Assembly (NCBI GenBank): GCA_028274465.1
Contig: CM051456.1
Coordinates: forward strand, 116,886,880-116,950,879
DNA: 64,000 nt
Source: Plantago ovata
Taxonomy: Eukaryota; Streptophyta; Magnoliopsida; Lamiales; Plantaginaceae
Direction of reading: 5' to 3'
Shown here: positions 42,945-55,263 of the stretch, piece by piece
Layout: the number at the start of each line of letters is the position of its first letter
How positions within the stretch are numbered: the first letter of the stretch is position 1
The notes under the pieces: model-generated
Told to the model about the DNA's origin: nothing
What the model saw: only the letters and a program-made list of their open reading frames with translations
The model's database searches: none
Made by a program: the position numbers and the translations under genes

Positions 42945-44700
42945 ATTTTTTACCACTGCAAGAAAGTAAGCTTCAACTTGGTAGTAATATGTGTGAGAGA
43001 AGATACTATTTGCATGAGAAAGAAAAAGTGTATATATATGTGTGTGTTTGTTTGTTGTTGTTAATGAGAAAAGGAAAGCAGTATTTGTAGCTGGCAAATT
43101 ACAGATAGAAGTGTAGAAGCAAACAAGAGAGGAAAGGACACTCTGCTTAAGTTTTTCTGATTTTGCTTCTTGTTCTTGTTCTTGTTGTATTTATGATGAG
43201 GGATGGAGGCAACTGGTGCTAGCAGCAAATGCAAAGAGGAATTCAGCAGGTGATACGTGGCGATATTCTAGTGGTGTCAAGATTTATATTGAGCTCTTGG
43301 CTTGAGAAGCGTGCTTTGGCTACTTGTTATGTGTCATTTTTTTCAATTTATTATTATTATTATTACTATATTATATTCTCCTACCTCTCTTTTACCAATT
43401 AAATCTTTTTCGCTCAATTATTAACTATTATTTTGGTTAGTTGGTGAAATTTATATTATATATAGTACTCCAACATAGAATAAAATTAGATACCCCATAA
43501 CGTTTTTTCTTTTAAATAAACCATTTATGCTAGTACCTAATTTTAGAGGAGTTAAACGGGTTGTTCGGATTCAATTGTTTTGGATGTGTTTCAGTTTTTG
43601 TTTTTAATCGGATCAAATTTTTTCCCCTTTTCCTATTCATCCCGTTCACACATTCTAGATAAATTGTCGATACACGAACGATCTTGAGGCTTTCTCAACA
43701 TCCAACAAACAACCAATCAATAATTCTTTAATATGAACAAGGTGATACATCAACTATTACAAAATGAAACACAATCGCCACTGATGTTACATATTTATAA
43801 AACTAGAAAGAAAGCACACACACGGTATATATAAGACATATATATAAGATAGAGCAATATATAGCATAGAACTCCATATCAATGAAATTCATCCACTAAT
43901 CTCCTTACACCTATCAAATCTAAAATTGAAACCATAACCTTGGATGGATTCAAAGGTGCAGGTGTTATGTAACGGACTTGGAAAAGAAAAATAAATCCGA
44001 AAGCAACATATACTCCCAAATTTAAAAGTAGAAAGATGCGATGAAAATCACTATATTCAGTGTCAGGGCAGATACACATATGGGGCCTAGAGGCCGATCG
44101 TAACATCCGAATTTTAACACTTTTTATTACAAGATACGCATATTGGAAAAAAAAATTTACGATTCGTCACTTTTAAATGTTTTCATTAATGTATTTAACT
44201 AGTCAAATAACTTCGCTTATAAGTTTCGCATTATAATACAGAGTATTCTCTATCATCCTTATGATTTATGGCTCCATCAGTGTTTATTATATTGTATTAT
44301 ACCATAATAATTTCTCCCTTCCCAATGTAGTAGTATTCATCACGCATTTGAATATATTTTCTTCTTAAAAAAATAAGGATAAACTCAAGCATCGTGAGGA
44401 TGTTTCGTCCAAGTAAATACTTTCCATTTAATTTTGTCGACAATTTATAATTATAAATTATGGGTAATATTAAAAATCATACAACAATGGTTTGCTTAAT
44501 ACTATTTAATATAATTTTTATGAATGTTTTTCTATGATATGAGTTAGGATTAATTTACAATCGAAATTTTTTACTAAACAACATAAGAAACTTCGACATG
44601 GACATAGGGAGTATAAAAGTCAAGTTTATATTTATTATTGTCGAATATTTATTTTTTACGTTTTAGTAGTAGTAGAATTTTAGAATTATGGTTGAATCAA
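42945..44700. other. Upstream region of SnRK2 and intergenic DNA
   Basis: Promoter and leader of the kinase gene lie next to it. Further out the DNA is AT-rich. Positions about 44307-44613 may be a worn Stowaway-like element (left TCTCCCTTCCCAATGTAGTA, right GACATAGGGAGTAT), weakly matched. The minus-strand frame at 43879-44106 shows no family resemblance. Confidence 0.35.
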
Positions 44701-44893
44701 GTTTTTTAGTCTAAGCGTTTGTAAACTAGTGGCAAGCTGAGACACCTCGTAATCAAATGGTCACAGGTTCGATCCCCGAAATGGATGATTATCTGCTCTG
44801 TATAGAGATTTATTGAAATGAGATTGATTAAAAATTTATTGATGCAAATTTGTAAGCCAAACATTGTAATTGTAATAGTATCTAAAAAAAGAA
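44700..44893 (+). mobile_element. SINE-like element with Pol III boxes
   Basis: A box TGGCAAGCTGAG at 44730-44741 and B box GGTTCGATCCC at 44766-44776 are followed by an AT-rich body ending ATCTAAAAAAAGAAAA. Its body does not resemble the 37497 SINE, so it is probably another family. Direct repeats were not found. Confidence 0.5.
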
Positions 44894-45894
44894 AACACTT
44901 GAATGAGGTCAGAATAAAAACTTGAAAATGAAAAATAAAAACCTTGAAAGAGGGGTCAAAATAAAAAGGAAAATGAATAAAAAAAGGGTTATTTGTGCAC
45001 AATTCCAAGGAAAAGTTTGTAGAAACAGAAAATGACGTGGACGTGCCAAAATTAGTGAACTTTTATAAATGAGAGTAGAGCGTGCAAGTGGGATTGGTGG
45101 GGTCTATCTCAAATTAAAATTGATCGTTGTTGGCTCCCGCGATTTTATTAGAGGCGTTCAATTTACGATATCCACGTCACTCTCTTTCTCTACTGTTTTC
45201 ATCCCCTATTTTCATATAACATCACAATCCCATTAAGGCATTAACTTTACAAGAGTTTCATTTACTTCAATGCTTACTTGGTTTCCTTGATTTTCTTTTT
45301 TTCCTAAGCCCTTTCTTCCTAAAAATGAAGCTCAACTACTGAACTTAATCTCCAACTCTTCCAACATGCTCCAATATTGATCCCCATTGATCCCTTATTT
45401 TTTATTTATTTTATTATTATTTTATTTCATCTTCTTTTTTTCCATTAAATTTTTTAATCAATTATTCATTTCATTTTAAAACATTATATGATACTTCGAA
45501 ATGCAATAAATATTTAGAAAAAATTATTAAATAAAAGTAGTACAATAGACTATCAAATTAAAAAAATACACTCGTGAAAAATTACAAATTAAACAATGTA
45601 ATGTAATGGATTATTTTATAATAAAAATTATGTAATGTAATGACTTATTTTATAAACTTTATTTTATTATTTTTATTTATGCATTATGAAATATGGAAAT
45701 AAAATAATAAACATAAAAAATAAAAGAAGAAATGAAATAATAAACATAAAAAAGAAAAAAAGAAAAAAACAAAAAAATAAATTAAAAGATGATATAAAGA
45801 AAAAACGGCAAGTTGGTAGTAGTAGGATAAAATTATCATCATCAACACAACAACAATACAAAAAAGGAAAGAAAAAAAAGAACAAAAAGTAAAA

Positions 45895-45899
<5 letters not shown>
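44894..45899. other. Intergenic AT-rich DNA
   Basis: Very AT-rich, with A-rich tracts near 45690-45900 leading into the microsatellite. No gene or element could be supported. Confidence 0.4.

Positions 45900-45959
<60 letters not shown>
45900..45959. repeat. (TA)n microsatellite
   Basis: About 28 TA dinucleotides directly after an A-run. Confidence 0.95.
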
Positions 45960-45962
<3 letters not shown>

Positions 45963-46013
45963 GAGTCCACATAGTTGAGCTTGGGCTCACCTACGTGGAC
46001 AGTTAAGCCCACA

Positions 46014-46082
46014 TGCGTCTCTGATGGAGACGCATTTTCGGACGCAAGTCTGAAGATGCCTCTCCGTCTCCGTTGGAGACGG
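46014..46082. repeat. Two adjacent GC-rich hairpins
   Basis: TGCGTCTC/GAGACGCA (46014-46034) and CCGTCTCC/GGAGACGG (46064-46082) are perfect 8-bp-arm hairpins with loops of 3-5 bases. They stand out in otherwise AT-rich DNA. Confidence 0.7.
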
Positions 46083-46420
46083 CCTAACTAGAGTATTATA
46101 TAAAAGATTGATGTTGTAAATATTTTTCATAAAATTAGTTCACGTGACCCTTCCACTAATAATAAATAAATAAATAAATTTATTAATCTATTTCATATAT
46201 TGGTATAGGATTAGTTAATTGAAATCCTATTTATTTTGTTTGTAATCTTATTAATTTGTTAGTATATAATATTCTTTTAAGTAATTGATACTTTTATATT
46301 AGACAATTCAATTAGAAAGAATTACTAATTAAAATCACTTTTTATGGAGACTTATTTGAGGCTTAAAGTACAATTAAGCCCCAAAAAAGTCTAAAATACC
46401 TCAAATAAAAGCTATTTTAG

Positions 46421-46465
46421 GTCTACTATTTACTAGCCCATGAAAAAGGGTTACTAAATAGTAGA
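46421..46465. repeat. Imperfect palindrome
   Basis: CTACTATTTACTAGCCC is mirrored by GGGTTACTAAATAGTAG with two mismatches and a short A-rich loop. Confidence 0.65.
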
Positions 46466-46701
46466 GCTCAATTAAGCCCTCTATATTAATATATTTTATC
46501 ATTTTTTGTTTGTTTGATTGGTTAATAAAGTAATAATGTGATACATGGGGTCCACAAAGAACCTCAAATTAAGCACCAAATCATTGGAGAATTCAATTTG
46601 GATCTTCTATGTTTGTTTATAGTCTCATTTAACCCCCAAACCATAATGCTTTAAGCAGTGGAAATTTACCACTTTTTGAAATTCAACATTTGCTTAATAT
46701 A

Positions 46702-46996
46702 TACTCCCTCCGTTTTTATTTATAAGTAGTTTTAGCATTTTGAACTCTTTATTAAATATAAGTAGTTTTAACTTTTATTAGATTATTTTACTCTTTTTCA
46801 TGTACTTTCTCCTTACTTTTAGTAGTATTAAAAGTGCATCTATTTCTTTTCTCTCTATATCTTTCTTATTAAAACAATAAAAGTTACATAGATTTTATAA
46901 CATTAATTAGTGAAAGAATAAAATAAAGAAATCAATCATTTCCTTAATATGTGTGAAAACTCTTAAAACTAATTATAATTAAAAACGGAGGGAGTA
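46702..46996. mobile_element. Stowaway (Tc1/Mariner) MITE
   Basis: The element spans 46704-46994 (291 bp). Left end CTCCCTCCGTTTTTATTTAT and right end AATTAAAAACGGAGGGAG are inverted copies, bordered by TA on both sides. It has no coding capacity. Confidence 0.9.
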
Positions 46997-48234
46997 GTAC
47001 TCCATATATATAGTATAGATATTATTTGTCAAACTTCATACTACATTACTATATTATTAATCGTATAACATCACATCTCATTAGACTTTAATAACGGTTT
47101 TCATTTATTTTAATTCTGGGTTTATGTTAATTTTCTACGCATTATCTCTCAGAGAATAATAAGTACAGTATATTCTTTTGTTCAACCTAAACAACTCTAT
47201 TAGTAAATGCTTGCGTTCCATTTCTTGTATTAAATTAAAATTTATGGAAGCATCCATTCCATAAAAATAACATTTGAGGTAAACAATATAAAACTACATC
47301 GCCTATCACATAACCATAATATATACTTACTCGATACGAAGTGACCCGTGAGATTTTTAGTGTGCAGTAGATAACGACAATGAATTTCTACGTGATCCAA
47401 ATGGGTAGTGATATAGGCAGAACTAATATTATTAATGCCAAAGTAATTTATACACTTTTAGAAATGATTAGTGTTTATAAAAAGTAAATTGTTCTGATAT
47501 TAGTAATTTTAGCTCTGGCTAGCCGATTCAAATATATAAATAAATAAATAGGCTTTCACCTTATAACTTAATATGCTCATGGCTCAAAGATGACAATTTT
47601 ACCTTTCTAACTTTGTCAATCTAACACACACACTTCACAAATTTAGTGTGAATAGGCTTTCATTCTCCAAGAATTAATACTAGTAATTAAGTATGCAGTT
47701 TATTAAGTTTTGTTGGATAAAAGATCAAGTTTGTTTGAATCTAGATACGAGGTTCCACAAAATATGTTCGATATTTGGACTTGTTATACATTTTCATTTT
47801 TTTCTTTTTTTGCAGCAACTTGTTATACATACATTTTCAATATCGATTGTTAGTCGTATCATTTCATCACATGTGATAGATTGCATTGCTTCATCATGCT
47901 TCCTCTGTCTTCACCCCAAGTTTAGAATATCGGATCCCTAACTCAAGTTCACTGAATTTCATATTGAAACTGAGCATGCCACAACTGAGTGAATTATTAA
48001 TCAACATTTCCAAGAATATCGTCCAAACAAATTATACCTCATGTTAGGCTAACATCTCAACTCTCAACATTACATCTCAATCTCGAGTTCAAGCCCTGTA
48101 AATCTCTACAAGGATTGGAACTAGTAGCAGCTTATTGAGGAATGAACGGTGTTAAAATCGAGAATATGAAAGAGTTAGCATTCAATGATACACAACAGAT
48201 CTCAGCTCCTCTTATCATCTCCCCTAACATCTTG
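46997..48234. other. Intergenic DNA
   Basis: No gene or further complete element recognised. The open frame at 47693-47941 (+) is low-complexity and hydrophobic, without family resemblance. Confidence 0.4.
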
Positions 48235-48840
48235 CTATTCAGATAAAACAATGTACTCATAAACACCACATTCTGCAGAAACATCTGAAACACAGAAAAG
48301 AACTGTTGAAACCAATAGGACACTGAATCGAACCAACAAACTAATCTCATCAGTATCTCCAATCGTTGTAACGTAAAACAGTACATAAACTGGAATGCTC
48401 AATAGTGTTAGAACCAACATGAGACGATATCCCTGGAACCTTTCCCCTGCGATAATTTCTCCAGGATGTGTAAATCCATTTTCCCCTTCATGTTGGTCTT
48501 TCAGAATGGAAATTACAAGCATGACCATAGAAATGGAGCTTAAGTAGGGATAAGTGGTAATTGCAGCTAAAACGTAAACTACAGCAGCTAATCGAGCTAA
48601 AACAACTGTGTTATGCCCACAAAAGCAGCCATTACACATAGACAGTAAAGTCCAGGAACGAGAATCCGTTTCCATGTTAAAGTAAGAAGTATTTCCTTCA
48701 GGGTAAGTGATTTTGCCTGATGAGCCGAGGCAGGTAGGGATATAGTAACAGAAGATATGAAAACAGCAGAACAATAAAGAGAGAATGCAAATGAGATCTT
48801 GGTTATCACCAGGGAGATACTATCACGGTGATTGATCGAG
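48235..48840 (-). pseudogene. Broken multi-pass membrane protein gene
   Basis: Two overlapping minus-strand frames each encode part of what looks like one plant membrane protein. The first (48840-48597) runs ITKISFAFSLYCSAV ... LVPGLYCLCVMAAFVGITQL and stops. The second (48610-48235) continues with LARLAAVVYVLAAITTYPYL and two more hydrophobic segments (LMLVLTLLSIPVYVLFYVTT and LLVRFSVLLVSTVLFC). A frame change near 48600 and the missing N-terminal part indicate a 5'-truncated, frameshifted copy. The family resembles the uncharacterised plant transmembrane proteins with several helices; I cannot name it. It lies about 400 bp downstream of EXO70 on the same strand. Confidence 0.6.
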
Positions 48841-49253
48841 GAGCTAGTAGACTTTTTCGGTTATCATATAAGATCATTCTTCAGGCAAGGATACACCAAA
48901 TAGAACTAGACACGTTAACATACAAATTGAACTAGACAGTTAGTAGCTGCACCTGGTTCATCTGAGGAAATGGTTAGGCAGAGAAGGTGTTATTCAGGTT
49001 ATCAAGTAACCTCACATTTGGCAGTTAAAAGCTCTTGTTAAAGTGGATAAAATTCACTCTTGAAACAGTAATATCAGTAAATATAGCATTTCATCACACT
49101 GAAAAGTTGATCCTCTATTGCTTTAAATTCAAAGTCAAGTCGCAATTAAGATGGACATATCACCCATGCACTTAGGAAGTAACTATCCACTAATATTTAA
49201 ACAGTAGTAATAAACTTGCTTTTAGAAAGTCAGAACCCTGTTTTGTTACAGAA

Positions 49254-51638
49254 TCAAGCAGCAGCAGGAGTTGAGGAGAAGCGATCCGTGTTCTTGATAC
49301 TGATAAGATCAGTGCATTTGTTGTTAACATGCCTGCCAAATTTAGGTTGGAACAACACACCGAGGAAGTTCTCCAGTCTCTCAGCGGTATACTTTGTGCT
49401 GGTATTCTCCTGTTCTAACTCGGGCAGATATTTCTGGGTGTAGCTTTTATACTTCATAACAATTGCCTCAACTACAAGCTGTCGTGTCTTCCATATCAGT
49501 GAATCGTCCAGTAATATCCATTTCGATTGTTGATGGCATATTCTATCAAATGCCTCACAAAACACCGATATCCTCTTCCTGACCAGGTTTCGATCAACGG
49601 CTCTACCCCCAGGGAACAAGTACAAGTCCTCTTCACATAAGAGAACCAAAAGATTCTGCCAGCTTTCTCGCATGTACAAGTCGGAGTAATACACCACAGA
49701 TTCCTCAAGTTGCGACAGCCAAGAGGGCCCCATTAGGTCACCAAGATAGGTTTCCTTGGCAGTTTTGTACAAGTACCTGTTGAAACACAGGACCGAAATA
49801 TTGATCATACGACTGAAGCAGGAATATAATAAAGCAGTAGAAGAACAAAGAAATTTCCACAAGTTCGGTGAAAAGTTACCAGTGATTATTCATCATGAAG
49901 ACACAAGAAAGGGAACCTTCCTCGTAACACTTAGCCCAGGTCTCCAAGTTGATCTCAAGCTCTTTCATAATTTTCCGTATTTCGTTGGAGAGAATCCCCT
50001 CTCCAGATTCATCATTGTTCCAAACATGATGTATCTCAAGAATCCGGTCAAGAAACAACTGGTTTTCTTCCGTAAGAATCTCGTTGCAGTATTCTGTCAC
50101 AAAATGAACCAACCTTGGAACGCTACCATCCAGTGGAGGTTTAGTATTTCGTTGCAGTTTTACTTGCACAGAGAGCTCCCAGAAAATTTCACCCACTCCA
50201 TCAACGACTTTCTTAACAAGGTCTCTTGTTTCATTTTGAATATCCATACAGTATCCTCCAGTAAACATCTCATTGAAATCTAATCTCAGTTTATCTAGGG
50301 TGGCAAATATTTTCAGCAGCGTCAAAAGTTTGGCTGCTTCCTTCTTGCATTTTGTAACTGTGCTGCCAAATTTAAGAATTTCAAGAAATCCACTTTGTAT
50401 GGAAATCTTGGAGAAACAGCTCTTGCACGCGTCTGATCCGGCTCCACCATACACTTCAGTGCAAAGGCCAAATTCGTTTCGAAGCAAATGCCTTGCAGCA
50501 AACTCCATGTGATCATCCCATAGATCAACATACTCCTCTATCAATTCTGCACTGTCAGATTCAGACAAATGGATATTTAAGTACTCTAAATCCAGGACTC
50601 GGAAATTAGCTCGTAAATTGGCAACGCGGACTTCAGCATAGATTGATAGGCATTGGTTAAGCCGGTTATTAGCTGCCAATACTTGAGTAATGGCTTGTAC
50701 TTCTTGAATTACGGGTGGTGGATATGAAAACATCCCAATGCTCGTGTTTTTAGTCAATATACGTTTGTATGCACTCTCGAGCTTGTCCAAAGCTGAAGAC
50801 AGGACACCTCCACTTCGGTGAAAAGAGACCTCCTTCCCTTGGAGCTCCATCAGTATTTTCAGGATTTTCTTCACTTTCACAGTGTACCTGATGCAGCGGA
50901 GAGAATGCTCAATAATGAAATCAAGTGAGGAAAACGGAAAACCAATATGCAATACGAGAAACCCCTATTCATTTTCAAGTTTCATAAATGACCTACTGAT
51001 GTAATTTCTAACCATAAGTAACTACACTACTGAAATTTAAACCTCATCTCTCTCATTCGTATGCAAAAACACTAAAATGCTACCGACTCAAATATAACTC
51101 TGGCATGTAAAGTTCCCAAGTAACATAATGCTTCTTCGAAAAAAAACGCGAAGTAAATTTTCCTACTAAACCTGTAATTTTATAACTAAGGTTAGAAAAA
51201 GTACCAATCGTCAACAGCAGCTGCATTGTTCGCCAGGAACTGAACCACGTCCTCTAGCCACATAATTACCAGTCTGCAGTTGTTTGCGAGAAGCTTAAGT
51301 GCCTCTTCAAGTCGTCGAATTGTGGCAAGATACATGTATACATCAGTACATGGATCTTTTTCCAGTAAGTCCTTCAGAGATTCAACAACGTCAAGGACTT
51401 TCAAAATGGAAGCAGCAGGACCAATGGTTCGATTGACATGGCCTCTAATCTCATAAAATGAGCATTTACAAGCCAAGTCTTTCATATCAGCATGGATAAA
51501 TGCAAAATTATTCCGTCTTTCTTCCAATCTCGAACCGATTTCATCAATTGCAACACCCATGCTTCTTGACTTCTCAATGCTAATTTTCAAGATTGCTCTA
51601 GCAGCAAGGAGTTTATCAGTTTCATGATATTCCTCCAT
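49254..51638 (-). CDS. EXO70: Exocyst subunit EXO70 (A1-like, divergent)
   Basis: Subunit of the exocyst complex, which tethers secretory vesicles to the plasma membrane. EXO70 binds the membrane through its C-terminal helices. Exons 51638-51205, 50887-49880 and 49776-49254 give 654 aa, near the 638 aa of Arabidopsis EXO70A1. Both introns fall inside a Trp codon, leaving the junctions WYTVKV and WYLYKTA. The N terminus carries the usual helical start (AARAILKISIEKSRSMG). The C terminus has the Exo70 signature order LGDLMGPSWLSQLEESVVYY ... QSKWILLDD ... KYTAERLENFLGVLFQPKF. The presence of introns favours the EXO70A branch, since most other plant EXO70 genes are intronless, but sequence divergence leaves the exact clade open. 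Confidence 0.88.
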
Positions 51639-52552
51639 TTTTTTTTCTCAAGACTTACTAATTAGAGAAGGGACTAGGATAAATTATAGTGGGGTTAACT
51701 TAAATTTTAGGACAAGGTACTTGAAGAGTGATGTGCCATTATATTGTTGCTTAACCTAACATCAACAACTCCAGTGAAAACACATGGACCAAATTCCAAC
51801 CAAACAATACTTCCCAATAATGTGTGAATGCAAAGATTCTCAACTGTCCAACGTAGAATCTACTTGCTTATTTGAAATAAAAAGCCTATTTATGAAGTAA
51901 AAAATTGCCACTACGCCACAACTTTGGAATAGCTCAGTTTATGGTCTAATCAACAAGTCTTACAAAAACTTATATTAAATAAAATCCTGGGAGAAAACCA
52001 AAAGACTGAACTTTTAGAAACTAGTAAGAAAGTTCATGGAAAATACAGTGGCAAGTAAGAAAATTGCACCAACCTTTTTGGCTCTGTTGTTCCACTTCTA
52101 CATAACAACAAAAAATCCATCACTCCTCAACGAATTACGACAGTGAATCTTGGTATAGGTCACACCAAAATTACCAGACTCAGAACCTTCAACACATATT
52201 TTAACATTATCAATCTCATCACTGCAAATGAAGATGTTTCAGTGTAAAAGACTGATGGGAGAGAAACAAACTAGAAGGGCTAACATTTTCAGAAAGTGGG
52301 TTAAATTTGTTTTGAATCCCGCAATTCAATTCCATGATATGAAATTTCATCAAGTTCTATAATTAACTGTATTGGACACTACCAAAGCAGAGGCACAGAA
52401 AGATTCAACAACAAAATCTTAAAAATAAAGTAAATTACTCATCAAAGCAATCAAAATAATCTAATCCAAAAACAGATCATGCAATGGCTGAAAGCAATTG
52501 CTCAAATTCACTTTCCAAAGATGATCTATGTTCTTCCACAATATTCCTTGAG
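51639..52552. other. Intergenic DNA
   Basis: This is the upstream region of EXO70 and the 3' flank of the L1-domain gene. No other feature recognised. Confidence 0.45.
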
Positions 52553-52589
52553 CAGAAGGTATGCGTAGCAAATCCGGAAGTCACTTAAA

Positions 52590-54136
52590 TTATTTAGTTG
52601 ACACTCTCTTCTTTTGTTTCATAACTTTCACCTCGGCTACTGGTTCAGCTATCTCCTTCTTGCTCTTCTTCTTCGCCTTCTTTTCTGCGGACTTCAGCTC
52701 ATTTATCTCTTCTCCAAGCTCTCTCTTCTTCTTCGTCAACTTCTTTTCTTCTCCAGATTTCAGTTCATTTGTCTCCTCAACCTCACTCTTCTTCTGGCTC
52801 TTCTTTTTCTTTGCCATCTTTTCTTCTCCAGACTCCAATTCTTTCACCTCCACCTCAATTTTGCTCTTCTTCTTACCCTTCTTTTCTTTTCCAGACTTGA
52901 GCTCATCAACCTCGTTTTCAACCACATTCTTCTTCTTTGCCTTCTTTTCCTCCCCAGACTTGAGTTCATCTACCCCCTTCTTTTCCTCGGACTTGAACTC
53001 ATTTACCTCATTTCCAACCTCACTCTTCTTCTTCCCTTCTTTCCTACAGACACCGCCTCTCCATCAGCCAACTCAGTTTTCTTCGACTTCTTCGCCACAC
53101 TCTCCTCTTTTCCCTTCTTCTTCTTCTCCTTTTTCGCCTTCCTTTTCTTTCCCACATTTTCAGCAACACCTAAATCATCATCAATTTCTTCCTCAACCTC
53201 TGCCACAACTTCATCAACCTCATTCCCATCTAAATCACCAACATCCATATATCTAACCTCATGAATCCTCCCCTTATTCTTCTTCCCCTTCCCACTCTTA
53301 ACAACCTTAGCTTCACCCTCACTATCACTAGCTTTCGCAACCACTCCCTCACTCTTCCCCTCCTCCTCCACCTCACCTTCAACCTTCAACCTCACATCCG
53401 GCATCGCCTGATAAACCGGCAACGCAACCGAATCACTCAACTTCAAATGCAAACTCCTAACACCATCCCACTTCCCAGGCACCATCTCGACAGCTCCCTT
53501 AACAGCCTCAACCACATTCTCCACAATCTCATCCTCTTCCATATCCACCTTCCCAACTTTCATCACACAACAGGTCCCAGTCCTAAAATACAACAAAGCA
53601 CTCCCCAAAGCCCTCTCTACCTGACCCTTAAGATTCTTCTTCCCCAAATCCACACCCAAAGGAAGCTTCTTCTTCCTGAAAAACTCCTTACCAATCAATT
53701 TAGGCAACAAATGAACAATCCTCTTATCAACCAGAAACATGTCATAGCTGTCACAAAGCTTCCTTTTGGCCTCAAAAGCCTTGTAATTGGCCTTGAGCTT
53801 GGAAAGCTTAATGACTTTGGAGATTGGTATGTTGAGGGACTTGATGAGTTTCTTGATTTGGTCGGAAGGTGGTGTGGGTGTATTAGGCCTGTCGTCGATG
53901 ATCAAGCAGAGCTCGGAAGTGGGGTCGAGAACGGGGTGAGGGAGAGATATTCGGAAAGGGTTAGTACGGGAAGAATCGGGGATTTTCTTCAGGGTGAGGT
54001 TTAGGTATAGGTAGTCATCTTGAGGGAGAAGCTGGAGCTTGTCGGTGGAAGATTGCTGCTCTGCTTTGTACTTCACCAGGGCTGAGACGGCGGAATTCAC
54101 AGCAGTGGAAACGGTGGCGGCGGCGGCAGAATCCAT
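52590..54136 (-). CDS. Ribosomal L1-domain nucleolar protein with frame-shifted tail
   Basis: Homologue of the L1p/L10e-type proteins related to human RSL1D1, expected in the nucleolus with a role in ribosome assembly. The intronless frame 54136-53003 gives 377 aa: an L1 domain at about residues 20-240 (DDYLYLNLTLKKIP ... YDMFLVDKRIVHLLPKLIGK ... RTGTCCVMKVGK) followed by an acidic/Lys-rich part. It ends abruptly in GRRRVRLEMR. One base out of phase, the sequence to 52590 continues as several repeats of about 20-25 aa built on ELKSGEEKK and Lys clusters, ending MKQKKRVSTK. The two frames would join if the G-run at about 53035 were one base longer. Either the gene is truncated or the base is a sequencing error. 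Confidence 0.85.
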
Positions 54137-54589
54137 GGTGATATAGAATTCGGCGGCGGCGGGATTGGTGGAGATTTTGATTTGTGGTTTTGTATTTTAG
54201 AGACAAGGTATGCAGCAGGCAGACTAGAAGAATCTCGTTCTAGGTCACGCGCATAACTAGCAAATTGGTTGGAATCCGCGCTCTTAAACGATTTTGCTTA
54301 ATCTTAGTTCGCGAACTAGGAAAAAACTAGTTCGTCATGGCGTTTTTTGGGGCAAAATATACACTAGTAGAATTTGGTATGAGGAATAAGAAACTCTTAG
54401 TTTCATCTAAATTGAATTGAACATAACTGAGATAAAGAACAAAATTGAATTGACTTATGTGAACAAAACTTAATTGAATGAATTTAGAATAAAACTTAAT
54501 TGAATGGAAACTTCTCAACCTGTCACAACCTGTTAAGCCTATTTTCAAGACTCGAACTGTTATCATAACAACACCGGTTGGGAGGAGGT

Positions 54590-55243
54590 TGTGAAAACAG
54601 GGAAATAGTACAAAGAGAGTTTACATAGGCTTGAAGGGACAAAAACCAATTGTTCCATGGCATAAATTATTTTTTGGAAATCTGGCAAGGCCACAAGCTA
54701 TTTTTACATTTTGGATGGGATGTCAAAGTAGATTGAACAAAAAAGACAAGTTGAATAAATTTGGATGCGGAAATGATGGAAGTGTGTCTTTTTGTGGAGG
54801 TGTAGAGACAATGGAACACTTGTTTTATAACTGTATAAATATTCATACAGTTTGGCGTAGGATTTTGGGTTGGATGAAAGTCATTCTTGTGCCTAATGTT
54901 TGGAAGCATGAGTTGGAATTGATGGTTCTGAAATGTAAGGAGAAGAGCATGCAGGCTAAATTGTTGAAACTGGCTATAATGTATGTTGTCTGGATTCGCA
55001 TAAATGGTGTGGTTGTTGGAAGGGGTACGAGTATTAATGGACTTCAAAAGAGGATTATCCAAGTTATCAAAAGTAAAGCTAGTTTAAATATTGGTCTGAA
55101 AAACTATTGTGATTGCTTGTAATTAGGTTGGTTTAACTAATTATATAGGTTTGTGTAGTGGTATTCTGGTCCTGTTGTTGCTTGGCATTTGTACGTTGAC
55201 TGACTTTTTGTAATAGAATGTTAATCTTGCTAAAAAAAAAAAA
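54590..55243 (+). mobile_element. LINE 3' end with zinc-binding reverse-transcriptase domain
   Basis: The frame 54631-55122 (163 aa) reads GQKPIVPWHKLFFGNLARPQ, then FCGGVETMEHLFYNC, the zf-RVT domain found near the C terminus of plant LINE polyproteins. Upstream codons (GKYSTKRVYIGL) belong to the same domain but contain a stop. A 12-base A-tail lies at 55232-55243. This is a 5'-truncated copy, unlikely to be a functional gene. Confidence 0.85.
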
Positions 55244-55263
55244 TTGAATTAAACTGGGAGCAA

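Noticed and set aside
44725..44785. A second possible tRNA gene
   Set aside because: The Pol III boxes are present but no acceptor stem pairing; treated as a SINE head.
45673..45990. Hydrophobic minus-strand frame over the TA tract
   Set aside because: Low-complexity translation of A-rich and (TA)n DNA.
52561..54004. Long plus-strand frames across the L1-domain gene
   Set aside because: They are antisense shadows of a Lys/Glu-rich coding region and give Phe/Ser- or Leu/His-rich nonsense.
54631..55122. A 163-aa gene of its own
   Set aside because: It is the zf-RVT end of a LINE: the domain continues upstream through a stop and an A-tail follows.
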